Below are positions 7,907-15,554 of a stretch of 17,117 nt of DNA, one piece after another (the first letter of the stretch is position 1; every line of letters begins with the position of its first letter). The stretch comes from an uncultured Corynebacterium sp. (GTDB lineage: Bacteria; Actinomycetota; Actinomycetes; Mycobacteriales; Mycobacteriaceae). The notes beneath the pieces were generated by a model, which was given only the letters and a program-made list of their open reading frames with translations, made no database searches and was not told the DNA's origin. The stretch covers positions 1-17,117 of the forward strand of contig CAMIPB010000036.1 of assembly GCA_946223355.1 (NCBI GenBank), in the 5' to 3' direction. A program made the position numbers and the translations under genes.

Positions 7907-9147
7907 GCGCTGCCTTTCAGATCGCTGTTTGCCGCTCTTCCTTGTGAGCCCAATGAAGAAAAGAGATTAGCCGCCTGCTTAGCTCCGTTAGTTCCACTAA
8001 CCGTGGCCATCTTCAGTGCTATTTCTTGCCGATTCTCGGGGTCTGCCAGCTCGACTATTTGCGCTCTTAAGTCAGCACTGTCTCGCGCACATAGACCTAA
8101 CCCCGCATTCGCCAGTTTGCTGGCGCGTGCAACTTGGTCATCAGTTTTCGTGAATTCGTTCGGAACGAAAATACCAGGGAGGCCAAACTCAACCGATTCT
8201 TGGACCGAGTTATATCCAGCGGCGAATACACCAAACTCAAAAGCTCGGTAAACACGCGACAAAGGGTAGTACGAAATCGAATGGATATCCTTGGTTCCCC
8301 CGTCTTCGGACAACGGATTCCTCACCACAACTGGGAGCCAGGGGTCGCCAAGACTTTGAACTGCTGTGATGGCCTCTTCGAGCGCGCTCTGGATTGAATT
8401 GATCCGTCCCGCTCCTAATTGGATGAGGACGGCCTTTTTTCCATTCGGAATTTCGAGTATTTCTCTGGCTTCTTCCGCTGGCAAGAGATCGGACTCTTCT
8501 CCGAGCACTACTGGGTCAACGTACATCACATCAATGTCCGGGCCGCAGTCGACTTCTTCCACGAATCCATGGTCCCTCGGTACCACGACATAATCACAAT
8601 ACAGATGCGCGTTGTGACGTTGCTTGCTTCGGGAATCTACCTCTTGCTTCCATGCCCCACGCTGAAGCCAGACTAACGGTACCTTGGCCTTTCGGCAGCT
8701 TGAACTCACTCCTCTATAGACGTAGGTGCCGTCAAATACAACAAGATCCGGGGCAAAGCTTTCAACTGTCGCTTCCAAGTGTGCCTGCATGAAGCGGTTC
8801 CATATCTGACCCGACATGCCCAAATCACCGTAGGATGGAAAGTAAATAATTTTTCGCGGATCTCGCGCAATCGTTTTATAGGCCGAAGACATCGTATAGA
8901 TGAGTACATCGCCATCAAGATGTTGGGCAATGGCATTCAGGCGAGTGAGGTGCCCTAAGCCGGCTCCGTTGCTGGTCACCAGGAGTATTCGCTGTTGAGA
9001 CTTCTGAGGAGGAAAAGCATCAGTAATCCTCCACTTCAGAGCATCAAAGTGTGCACTCGAAGGCGCTTCCATGATGCCTGAAATATTTCTTAGCATCCTA
9101 AACGCTCTTCTTATGCGCGCCGAATAGTACCTAAACGATTGTCGCAT
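7903..9147 (-). CDS. MurG-like (GT-B, GT28/GT1-type) glycosyltransferase
   Basis: This protein of 414 residues has a nucleotide-sugar transferase fold of the MurG/GT1 kind. A glycine-rich NGAGLGHLTR loop near residues 60-69 follows the first strand (ILLVTS). A second-domain segment QLGAGRINS lies at about 243-251, and an AAGYNSVQES...FGLPGIFVPNEF stretch at about 309-332 matches the donor-binding part of such enzymes. The 50 or so residues before the fold are basic and may touch the membrane. I chose the ATG at 9147, although its ribosome binding site (AAGAGA) is weak. The frame stays open upstream to 9351, but that would run through a terminator hairpin and into the dehydrogenase gene. Its stop overlaps the next start as ATGA. 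It probably adds one sugar to the lipid-linked chain; donor unknown. Confidence 0.75.
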   Translation of the reverse strand: MRQSFRYYSARIRRAFRMLRNISGIMEAPSSAHFDALKWRITDAFPPQKSQQRILLVTSNGAGLGHLTRLNAIAQHLDGDVLIYTMSSAYKTIARDPRKIIYFPSYGDLGMSGQIWNRFMQAHLEATVESFAPDLVVFDGTYVYRGVSSSCRKAKVPLVWLQRGAWKQEVDSRSKQRHNAHLYCDYVVVPRDHGFVEEVDCGPDIDVMYVDPVVLGEESDLLPAEEAREILEIPNGKKAVLIQLGAGRINSIQSALEEAITAVQSLGDPWLPVVVRNPLSEDGGTKDIHSISYYPLSRVYRAFEFGVFAAGYNSVQESVEFGLPGIFVPNEFTKTDDQVARASKLANAGLGLCARDSADLRAQIVELADPENRQEIALKMATVSGTNGAKQAANLFSSLGSQGRAANSDLKGSA

Positions 9148-9167
9148 TCTCTTGTCACTGCCTCGCG

Positions 9168-9207
9168 AAAGCCACCCAACTTGTGATAGTAGGTGAAGTT
9201 GGGTGGC
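9168..9207 (-). terminator. Rho-independent terminator after the dehydrogenase gene
   Basis: Read on the minus strand, GCCACCCAACTT pairs perfectly with AAGTTGGGTGGC (12 bp, 9196-9207 with 9171-9182) around a 13-base loop. A-rich sequence precedes the stem and TTT follows it. It begins 10 bases after the TAA of the dehydrogenase at 9218. The short T run may allow read-through into the MurG-like gene, which starts 20 bases beyond. No plus-strand gene could use it. Confidence 0.75.
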
Positions 9208-9217
9208 TGTTTTAAAG

Positions 9218-10480
9218 TTAAAGACGATCTGCTGGTTCGTCGACAATTCCGGCGGTATCCAAGAATAAACGAGCGTTTTCTCGGATCGCCGAAACGTCGT
9301 ATGGAGAATGGGCCTGCAGCAAAACAACGATATCGGCATCAGCAATTGCATGCTGCAGATCCTGCTCAGAGGTCAAGCTATCGCCTTCACCAAGGTTCCA
9401 CACCGGAACAAATGGATCATGGAATCGGACGTTCGCCTGTCGCTTCAGAAGTTCCCGAGCAACTGGTACCGCGGGAGACTCACGCTGATCCGCGATATTT
9501 GGCTTGTAAGTAACCCCAAGCAGCAAAACCTTTGCACCATTTACTGCTTTCTTTTCCCCATTAAGCCTTTCGGCAATTCGCTCCACCACGTAACTAGGCA
9601 TGGAGTTGTTAATCTCCTGAGCAAGTTCAACAAAGCGCAGTGGGTATCCTAGACGGCGACGAACCTCATAGGACAAATAATTCGGGTCGATTGGGATGCA
9701 GTGCCCACCCACACCAGCTCCGGGGGTAAACTTCATAAAGCCGAAGGGCTTTGTGGCGGCACCGCGAATCACTTCCCAGATATCGATTTGGAGCGCATGG
9801 CACACACGGGCCATTTCATTTACCAATGCGATATTCACATGTCGGAATGTGTTTTCCAGCAGCTTTGCGGTCTCTGCTTCCTTCACACCACTGAGGGGGA
9901 CAACTTCATCAACAAAAGACTCGTAAAATTGCACAGTCTTCTCTGTCGCAGTTGCGTTAATTCCGCCAACCAGCTTCGGCGTGTTCTTGATACCAAACTT
10001 CTCAGATCCTGGATTTACACGCTCCGGGCTGAAGGAAACAAAAAAGTCACGACCTGCCACAAGACCCGACTTGGCTTCCATGATTGGCACACAGATGTCT
10101 TCAGTCGTTCCTGGGTACGTTGTAGATTCCAGGATAACCAAAGCGCCCGGCTTGATACTCTCACCAACGGTCGCAGAGGCAGCTTCTACATACGCCAGAT
10201 CGGGAGCCCCCGCCTCCCCAAGCGGTGTTGGAACACAAATTACGGTCACATCGGACTGGCCTACCACCGAGGCATCAGTTGTCGCTTCATATCCATTGCT
10301 CAACATTTCTTCAATGTCACTATCGGATAGATCGTCAACGTGAGACTCGCCGCTATTCAATTTAGCTACAGTTGCCTCAGAAACATCGAGTCCAAATACT
10401 TTCCACCCTGAAAGCGAAGCTTCTTGGGCAAGAGGTAAACCTACATACCCTTGGCCGACAACAGTTACAGTCTTAGTCAT
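9218..10480 (-). CDS. UDP-N-acetylglucosamine 6-dehydrogenase (WbpA/TviB type)
   Basis: This nucleotide-sugar dehydrogenase of 420 residues oxidises C6 of a UDP-hexose to a uronic acid with two NAD+. The Rossmann motif VVGQGYVGLPLA is at the N-terminus. ESTTYPGTTED and FSPERVNPG follow. Lys206 lies in AETAKLLENTFR, and the catalytic cysteine is Cys261 in GAGVGGHCIPIDP. The stretch TKPFGFMKFTPG before the cysteine is typical of the WbpA/TviB group acting on UDP-GlcNAc or UDP-GalNAc, though UDP-glucose cannot be excluded. I chose the ATG at 10480 because TTGGAG lies just upstream. The frame is open 11 codons further, but those residues precede the normal N-terminus. A small hairpin (GGGC-ATTA-GCCC, 10492-10503) sits just before the ribosome binding site. 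A terminator follows the gene, so it is probably transcribed alone from the upstream gap. Confidence 0.85.
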   Translation of the reverse strand: MTKTVTVVGQGYVGLPLAQEASLSGWKVFGLDVSEATVAKLNSGESHVDDLSDSDIEEMLSNGYEATTDASVVGQSDVTVICVPTPLGEAGAPDLAYVEAASATVGESIKPGALVILESTTYPGTTEDICVPIMEAKSGLVAGRDFFVSFSPERVNPGSEKFGIKNTPKLVGGINATATEKTVQFYESFVDEVVPLSGVKEAETAKLLENTFRHVNIALVNEMARVCHALQIDIWEVIRGAATKPFGFMKFTPGAGVGGHCIPIDPNYLSYEVRRRLGYPLRFVELAQEINNSMPSYVVERIAERLNGEKKAVNGAKVLLLGVTYKPNIADQRESPAVPVARELLKRQANVRFHDPFVPVWNLGEGDSLTSEQDLQHAIADADIVVLLQAHSPYDVSAIRENARLFLDTAGIVDEPADRL

Positions 10481-10858
10481 TATTCTCCAAAGGGCATTAG
10501 CCCCAACATACAATCAGCGGGTTAACAATTCTTCTCCAGAATACACTACCCCCCCCAACCATCCTCGACACTAGCTCTAACTACCCTCGATTCTACGTTC
10601 AGCGACACTGCCGAGCCTAAAACAGGATCTGCAAGATGCATTCCCCTCGACCTTCTCGCCGCTCAGTTTTCGGAGATGTGCTATGGCTAGCGACGACTAA
10701 AAACTGTAGCGCAGCCCTTTTCTAGCCGTTGCGTAGCTAAATCTACTCACGTCCCATTGTTCAGGTTGCAGCCCCTTCACCGCCCGTTCAAACAATGATG
10801 GCGACCCACATTCCACTGGGCCCCGATCCCAATTCACACTTAGTTTCGCAACAAGTTT

Positions 10859-10899
10859 GGGCGTATTTACAACCTTGGTTGCCGCTTTTTGATACGCCC
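10859..10899. repeat. Nested inverted repeat
   Basis: GGGCGTAT at 10859-10866 pairs with ATACGCCC at 10892-10899. The 25-base interior contains the perfect palindrome AACCTTGGTT at 10871-10880. It lies in the gap between the exporter operon and the dehydrogenase gene. Possible roles are a regulator binding site, part of a structured RNA, or a mobile-element relic. None can be shown. Confidence 0.4.
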
Positions 10900-10934
10900 C
10901 TCCCCCAACACCCAAGCAAGGGCCGACCCCATAC

Positions 10935-10962
10935 GCGGCTAGTACATTAATTTACTAGCCGC
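10935..10962 (-). terminator. Candidate terminator stem-loop of the exporter operon
   Basis: GCGGCTAGTA and TACTAGCCGC form a perfect 10-bp stem around an 8-base AT-rich loop, 84 bases beyond the stop of the TagH-like gene. No T run follows on the minus strand, so it is not a classical intrinsic terminator. On the plus strand a pyrimidine stretch (TCTTTCCTCTTCT) follows it. Position suggests it ends or protects the exporter transcript. Confidence 0.45.
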
Positions 10963-11045
10963 TCTTTCCTCTTCTAAGATTAGGGGAAACCATTTTCATA
11001 TAACTTGTTGCATTTCGAATATTGCACTCACAAGCCAATCAAAGA

Positions 11046-11888
11046 CTATCGCTTATATTGAGTATTGAAGTATTTTCGAGCTTCGCTATCAAATACTATG
11101 CTCGGTTTCCGGTAGCCCTGCCTGACATCTTCAACTATTTGCGTTGCAGACAGAGCGTCTTCATTAGCGCGGGCCTTATTCCACTGCTCGTAAGGTTTGG
11201 ATACCTCTCTTACTGACCCATCAGAGATGACCTCGCCATCGTTAATCCAAATAGCACGATTACAATGCTTTCGAATACTCGAAGCTGAGTGTGACACCAA
11301 CAGCATTGTGCCAGTACCCCCTAGAAACTGATCCATCCTTCGCTTCGCCTTGGCAGTAAAAGCGGAATCCCCTGTGGCAAGTGCTTCATCAATCAAAAGC
11401 ACCTCCGAAGGTGCCGCGGTAGCGAGGGCGAACTTCAATCGAGCCTTCATTCCCGACGAATAGGTTTTCAACGGACGATCAGCAGCATCATTTAAATCTG
11501 CCCAAGCAATGACCTCTTTCGTCAGCGCTTCCGCCTCACTAGGCTCCATCCCTTTCGCAAGAAGCCCCAGACGCGCATTTTGGGAGCCACTTAGATGATT
11601 TTGCAGCGCTCCAGAGACGCTCAGCAGCGTCGGCTGAGCACTAACGAGGACGTCCCCAGTCGTGGGAGCAACTCCCCCCGATATGATATTCATCAGGGTT
11701 GATTTGCCGGAGCCGTTTTTCCCCAAGACTCCGATGGCATCACCTTCATGAGCGATAAATGAGACCGACTTTAGCGCTTCAACTTCAGTCCATCCACCTC
11801 TATTGAACAGCCCACGTGAAGAGCCCGTCTTGGTCAGCCTATAGGTCTTAGAAAGATTTCGAACAACTACCGTAACTTTATTGGACAT
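11046..11888 (-). CDS. TagH-like polysaccharide export ABC ATPase
   Basis: This is the ATP-binding subunit of a two-gene exporter for teichoic, teichuronic or similar polymers, 280 residues long. All ATPase motifs are intact: Walker A GKNGSGKST at 56-64, signature YSSGMKARL at 143-151, Walker B VLLIDE at 163-168 and the switch histidine 200 in LLVSH. Only about 45 residues follow the ATPase core, so there is no long C-terminal carbohydrate-binding domain of the Wzt kind. Export is then unlikely to depend on recognising a modified chain end by that domain. I chose the ATG at 11888 because GAGAGG lies 7 bases before it. It overlaps the permease stop by 11 bases, so the pair is translationally coupled. 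ATG codons at 11930 and 11894 are possible but worse placed. It is the last gene of the right operon. Confidence 0.85.
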   Translation of the reverse strand: MSNKVTVVVRNLSKTYRLTKTGSSRGLFNRGGWTEVEALKSVSFIAHEGDAIGVLGKNGSGKSTLMNIISGGVAPTTGDVLVSAQPTLLSVSGALQNHLSGSQNARLGLLAKGMEPSEAEALTKEVIAWADLNDAADRPLKTYSSGMKARLKFALATAAPSEVLLIDEALATGDSAFTAKAKRRMDQFLGGTGTMLLVSHSASSIRKHCNRAIWINDGEVISDGSVREVSKPYEQWNKARANEDALSATQIVEDVRQGYRKPSIVFDSEARKYFNTQYKR

Positions 11889-12738
11889 TCGCATACCTCT
11901 CGTCGGCCGCCCAAAAATAGACGTATCCAACTATCGCCACGCCAAACGACCACGCACTCAAATAAATCACGGTAAATAAACCTGGCGATTGGCCATCCAG
12001 GACGAAACTCCGTACCGCATACAAAAACTGGTAAATAGGATTTAGATACATTATCTCCATTACCAATTGGTGACCAGCATATCTGTCAATAGTAAAGAAT
12101 ATTCCTGATACGAAAAACAGGGCTCTAGTTAAAAGAGTTATTGGCGTGCGCATATCGGGGACGAACGCCGTAATTCTTGCAACAAAGAACGAAATGCCAA
12201 GGTTGAACAATTGGATAAGCAGGAATATGGGAACAACAAAAATTGCCTGCCAGTGGACGCCGTCATTCAATTGAAATAGGCTTGCGACAATGACGGCAAC
12301 TACCGCCGGAGCTATCGAGTCCAAAAAGGTCTTCCACGCATTGGAAAAAACCACCGCCGCACGGGGGAAATTAAAGGAAGTTAACAACGCTTTTGCGCCC
12401 TGCACTAATCCAGTACCGGTTGCGAACCCCCTCGTTGACAGACGATAGAACACGACGCCGATCGTCAGAAAGCCTAAAAAGTTGTCGATCCCGCGATTTG
12501 TTTTCAGTACAAGCCCGAACACCAAGCCGTAAAGTAATACCTGCAAAAGAGGATCTAAAACAATCCATGCTTTCCCCAAGAAGGTGTCGTTGCCACCCCT
12601 CAGGGCACGACCTCGTGCCTCTGCCAGAATGAAATTCTTTCGCTCCCACAATTGCCGCGAATATTCGACCAATGAAGGCCTAGCCCGAAGTCTTTGCAAC
12701 GCACCGTCATCGATCAGGGTCATTTTTCGACTACGCAT
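11878..12738 (-). CDS. TagG-like polysaccharide export ABC permease
   Basis: This ABC-2 type permease of 286 residues is the membrane half of the exporter. After a cytoplasmic N-terminus with a LGKAWIVLDPLLQ amphipathic stretch (54-66, typical of Wzm/TagG proteins), about six membrane segments are visible near 60-80, 88-104, 138-157, 166-187, 200-217 and 257-276. The LNPIYQFLYAVR segment near 232-243 is also typical. It would flip or extrude the lipid-linked polymer across the membrane using the ATPase encoded by the next gene. The start lies 6 bases after the dehydrogenase stop. Its ribosome binding site (AAAGGA) is very close to the ATG, and a second ATG five codons on is an alternative. 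Confidence 0.85.
   Translation of the reverse strand: MRSRKMTLIDDGALQRLRARPSLVEYSRQLWERKNFILAEARGRALRGGNDTFLGKAWIVLDPLLQVLLYGLVFGLVLKTNRGIDNFLGFLTIGVVFYRLSTRGFATGTGLVQGAKALLTSFNFPRAAVVFSNAWKTFLDSIAPAVVAVIVASLFQLNDGVHWQAIFVVPIFLLIQLFNLGISFFVARITAFVPDMRTPITLLTRALFFVSGIFFTIDRYAGHQLVMEIMYLNPIYQFLYAVRSFVLDGQSPGLFTVIYLSAWSFGVAIVGYVYFWAADERYANVQ
11896..11901 (-). promoter_or_regulatory. Ribosome binding site of the TagH-like gene
   Basis: GAGAGG on the minus strand, inside the last codons of the permease, is 7 bases from the ATG at 11888. It decides between three in-frame ATG codons: the one at 11894 is only one base from the site, and the one at 11930 lies upstream of it. Confidence 0.6.
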
Positions 12739-12744
12739 TTCCTT

Positions 12745-14040
12745 TTATTCCCCACTTCCCCTGCCACTGGCTGATTTCACTTTCCCAGTAAAGTCGAGCA
12801 AAGTGTCGGTAGAAAACGCCTCACGAAGCCATTCCAAATCGAGGCTATGAGCCACCAAAAGGATAGTCAGGGCACGAGTATAGAGTTCATCCCGCTGACG
12901 ACGAAGCTTAACGTTTGGTAAAGACGACAATTCTTCCGGCAATTCAAGGACATACGGATCATAAATAAAAATATTCAGATGCGGATTCTCTTTAGCCAGC
13001 CGGCTAATGATACTTATACTCGGCGACAGCCTAAGATCGTCAACATCAGCCTTGAAGGTCAAGCCTACAACATTAACCTCCTGGTGCCCCTCTGAGCGAA
13101 CCTGGTCGACCACTCTATCTACAACCCAACTGGGCTTAAAGTCGTTCACCGCCCGTGCGGCCTGAATCATTCGGGTGTTCTCTGGCGCAACACCAACAAT
13201 GAACCATGGATCAACTGCAATGCAGTGCCCACCCACTCCAGGACCGGGCTGTAGAATGCTCACCCTCGGATGACAGTTCGCTAGTTCAATGACCTCCAGA
13301 CCGTCAGCACCGATGGTATTTGCAACCATCGAAATCTCATTAGCAAAGGCAATGTTGACGTCTCGGTACGCATTTTCTGCCAGCTTAGTTAGCTCGGCAG
13401 TTTTACTATCCGTTGTTAAAATTTCACCACAACAGATAAGCGAATAGAGTTGTGTAGCTCGCCGGATAGCCACAGAACTATCGCCTCCTACTATGCGACT
13501 ATTGACCTGCATTTCTTCAAAAATCGCTCCTGGCAAAACTCGCTCTGGGCAATAAACAACGTGTACTGACCGGCCGCTCCCCATTTCGAAATTCAAGTCT
13601 GGCCTAGCCTGCGCAAGCCTCATACGCAGGTTCACTGTCGCACCTGGTGGTGAGGTCGACTCGATTACAATAAGTTCGTCGCCAAGCAACTGTTCTGCTA
13701 TCGAGTCTACTGCCGACTCCACCATGGACATATCCACCGTTTTGTCTTCATTCAACGGCGTCGGAACGGCCACAATATACTTTTGCGCCGGAACAGGATA
13801 CGAAGAAAAGTGAAGCCTCCCAGAACCCACTGCATCATTCAACTTGTCCTCAATTCCACGTTCCGGAAGAAAACTCTCGGATCGCATGAGGGCTTCAATT
13901 TTCGACTGATTTATATCAACGCCCACAACACTGGGCAGTTGCTCAGAAAACGCTAAGGCTGTTGGGAGACCGATGTACCCCAGCCCAACGACACAAAGAT
14001 TCGGTCGTGCAGTGTCACCAGACAGTTGAGTGCTCAACAC
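12745..14040 (-). CDS. wecC: UDP-N-acetyl-D-mannosamine dehydrogenase (WecC type)
   Basis: This nucleotide-sugar dehydrogenase (431 residues from this start) makes UDP-ManNAcA from UDP-ManNAc with NAD+. The Rossmann motif VVGLGYIGLP lies near the N-terminus. ESTSPPGAT and YCPERVLPG follow, then AENAYRDVNIAFANE, and the catalytic cysteine in GPGVGGHCIAVDPWFI (Cys273). The last motif, with VDPWF, is characteristic of the WecC group rather than UDP-glucose dehydrogenases. The start is uncertain. AAAGG lies 4 bases before the GTG at 14040 and 7 bases before a TTG at 14037, whereas the earlier GTG at 14061 has no ribosome binding site. It begins 8 bases after the upstream glycosyltransferase stop. 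The epimerase WecB that makes its substrate is not in this window and must be encoded elsewhere. ManNAcA is a known component of Micrococcus luteus teichuronic acid. Confidence 0.85.
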   Translation of the reverse strand: MLSTQLSGDTARPNLCVVGLGYIGLPTALAFSEQLPSVVGVDINQSKIEALMRSESFLPERGIEDKLNDAVGSGRLHFSSYPVPAQKYIVAVPTPLNEDKTVDMSMVESAVDSIAEQLLGDELIVIESTSPPGATVNLRMRLAQARPDLNFEMGSGRSVHVVYCPERVLPGAIFEEMQVNSRIVGGDSSVAIRRATQLYSLICCGEILTTDSKTAELTKLAENAYRDVNIAFANEISMVANTIGADGLEVIELANCHPRVSILQPGPGVGGHCIAVDPWFIVGVAPENTRMIQAARAVNDFKPSWVVDRVVDQVRSEGHQEVNVVGLTFKADVDDLRLSPSISIISRLAKENPHLNIFIYDPYVLELPEELSSLPNVKLRRQRDELYTRALTILLVAHSLDLEWLREAFSTDTLLDFTGKVKSASGRGSGE

Positions 14041-14048
14041 GCCACCTT

Positions 14049-15554
14049 TCACTCGGACCACAATTCGTCAATTAAATCTTCTATTAGGTTAGACCATGTC
14101 CTTTCGCTAACCCATCGGTAGGCTTGTTCCGCCTGATGACTGCCTCTAGCTACATCTTCAAGACATTGACTAAGTTCACTAGCATCACCCGCCTGGAAGT
14201 AGGTTGCTAATCCTCCAGTCGCTTCTCGGAGTGCAGGGAGATCAGACGCAATTACAGGAATGCCCCGTGCCATAGCTTCGAGGTGCTTTATTGGGGTCAC
14301 CATCCTTGTGACCGAATGGTCCCTTCGTGGCAATACAAAAATATCAATTTTTTTGTACCACTCTCCTATTTCGGCATACGGCTGAGGCCCGACGAATCTC
14401 ACGCGATCTTGGAGTCCCAATCGAGCGGACTGTTGCTCAAGCAAGGTCCTTTCCTTTCCACCCCCAACTAGAAGCAATTTGAACCGAGCACTTGTCGAAG
14501 CCAGCGCCTCAATAAGCGTGTCAAAACCTTCGTATCCAACAAGCGACGAGACGCTACCGACTACAATGTCATCAGCCCCTTCTCTTCCAGAGAATTTGTC
14601 TGCGGTGGGTGCTTTGCTTGCTGCGAGCACGCTGTCATCAAGAGAATTTGGCATAATTATCGGTCTTGAGAGCGATAATCCGCGTTCATTAAAGGACTGC
14701 TTCGATACGTTGCTCAAGAAAACCTGAGCTCCCGAATTGATAACCGCTTCATTTTCTTTTCTTCTAGACCGTCGATAAAATTCAGAAGTCTTATCTCGAT
14801 TTTTGGGGCAAGCAGCTAACCAGGTCGACTCCGGTTCACCACGAACTTCATAGACCCACGGAATGTTAAGGTTTCGCGCAGCTTCAGAAGCAATAGAGGC
14901 GTTTTCGAAGCCAGTTGTCGTAATAATTAGCTTGGCATTAAAATCACGAGCCTCTTCTTCTAGCAGCTTCACTGCTTTCCTACGCCGTTGCCAAGCGTTC
15001 CAGCTGAAGGTCCATGGAATAAGCCTCACAAGCCCCTGGCGCCGCTGGCTAATAACAGAAGTTGCCTCCCAGCGACCAACCACTAGAGGGTATCCAGCCC
15101 GAGTGCACACTCTCACGGGGATTCCCTTCTGCCGAAGAGCGTGGGCTACTTTTTCAGTCCTAACCGCGTAACCCGAGGTTGTGTGGGGAAACGAATTAGT
15201 TACAAAGTAGATTGTGGGCGATTTCTTTTCAATACGGGACAGCTTCTTAGATGGGTAGATTGGGAAGTCAAGCTGTCGCTGAGCCTCTTCTAACCGCTTG
15301 AACAGGAAATACTTTGTCTTTGCTTTCCCGCTCCCGACAGACTTTAGACCATCAGCAAAGTTGCCTTCTTTATAAAAATCACGATGCTGAGTCGTGTCAT
15401 TTCGGCGGCACTTCCTTTCTCTTCGAGCACAGCCAAAGCGTAGAGAGACCTTTTCAGCAAAGTCTTCGAACTCATAAAGAAGTTCATAGGATACGAACCC
15501 GAGCAAGAAAATGCAGTTCTTAAGGGTTTCCATTTTTCTAGACCTAGCGCCCAC
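14049..15554 (-). CDS. GT4-like glycosyltransferase with N-terminal extension
   Basis: This is a GT-B glycosyltransferase of 501 residues. The GT4-like fold begins near residue 114 (IYFVTNSFPHTTSGYAVR, with a Gly-rich acceptor-side loop), about 110 residues later than usual. The extension is hydrophobic near 14-27 and otherwise charged and basic; it resembles nothing I know. The donor-binding half shows VVGSVSSLVGYEGFDTL (331-347), LLLVGGGKE (361-369), RVRFVGPQPY (384-393) and VTPIKHLEAMARGIPV (419-434). The first glutamate of the usual E-x7-E is Met418; Glu426 is kept, as in other GT4 subgroups with a P-x-K-x-LEA motif. The start is GTG at 15554, preceded by AAGGGG at about 7 bases and overlapping the upstream gene by 11 bases. 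An ATG at 15533 is an alternative. Donor sugar unknown. Confidence 0.75.
   Translation of the reverse strand: MGARSRKMETLKNCIFLLGFVSYELLYEFEDFAEKVSLRFGCARRERKCRRNDTTQHRDFYKEGNFADGLKSVGSGKAKTKYFLFKRLEEAQRQLDFPIYPSKKLSRIEKKSPTIYFVTNSFPHTTSGYAVRTEKVAHALRQKGIPVRVCTRAGYPLVVGRWEATSVISQRRQGLVRLIPWTFSWNAWQRRRKAVKLLEEEARDFNAKLIITTTGFENASIASEAARNLNIPWVYEVRGEPESTWLAACPKNRDKTSEFYRRSRRKENEAVINSGAQVFLSNVSKQSFNERGLSLSRPIIMPNSLDDSVLAASKAPTADKFSGREGADDIVVGSVSSLVGYEGFDTLIEALASTSARFKLLLVGGGKERTLLEQQSARLGLQDRVRFVGPQPYAEIGEWYKKIDIFVLPRRDHSVTRMVTPIKHLEAMARGIPVIASDLPALREATGGLATYFQAGDASELSQCLEDVARGSHQAEQAYRWVSERTWSNLIEDLIDELWSE

Larger units (their letters stand above)
10481..11045. other. Long gap between the two operons
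   Basis: This stretch of 565 bases has no gene I can support. It holds the end of the exporter operon transcript, a perfect stem-loop at 10935-10962, an inverted repeat at 10859-10899, an eight-C run at 10549-10556, and presumably the promoter of the dehydrogenase gene. I could not fix that promoter. A 72-codon minus-strand frame at 10697-10915 begins with TTG, has no ribosome binding site and no recognisable domain, so I treat it as chance or at most a gene remnant. Confidence 0.55.

Noticed and set aside
9148..9351. N-terminal extension of the MurG-like protein by 68 residues
   Set aside because: It would be translated through a terminator hairpin and the end of the dehydrogenase gene; the extra residues do not look like part of the fold.
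9701..10330. Plus-strand frame of 209 codons
   Set aside because: It is antisense to the dehydrogenase gene, whose motifs are intact in this very stretch; the product has no recognisable domain.
10697..10915. Minus-strand frame of 72 codons in the long gap
   Set aside because: It begins with TTG, has no ribosome binding site and shows no recognisable domain; it overlaps the inverted repeat at 10859-10899.
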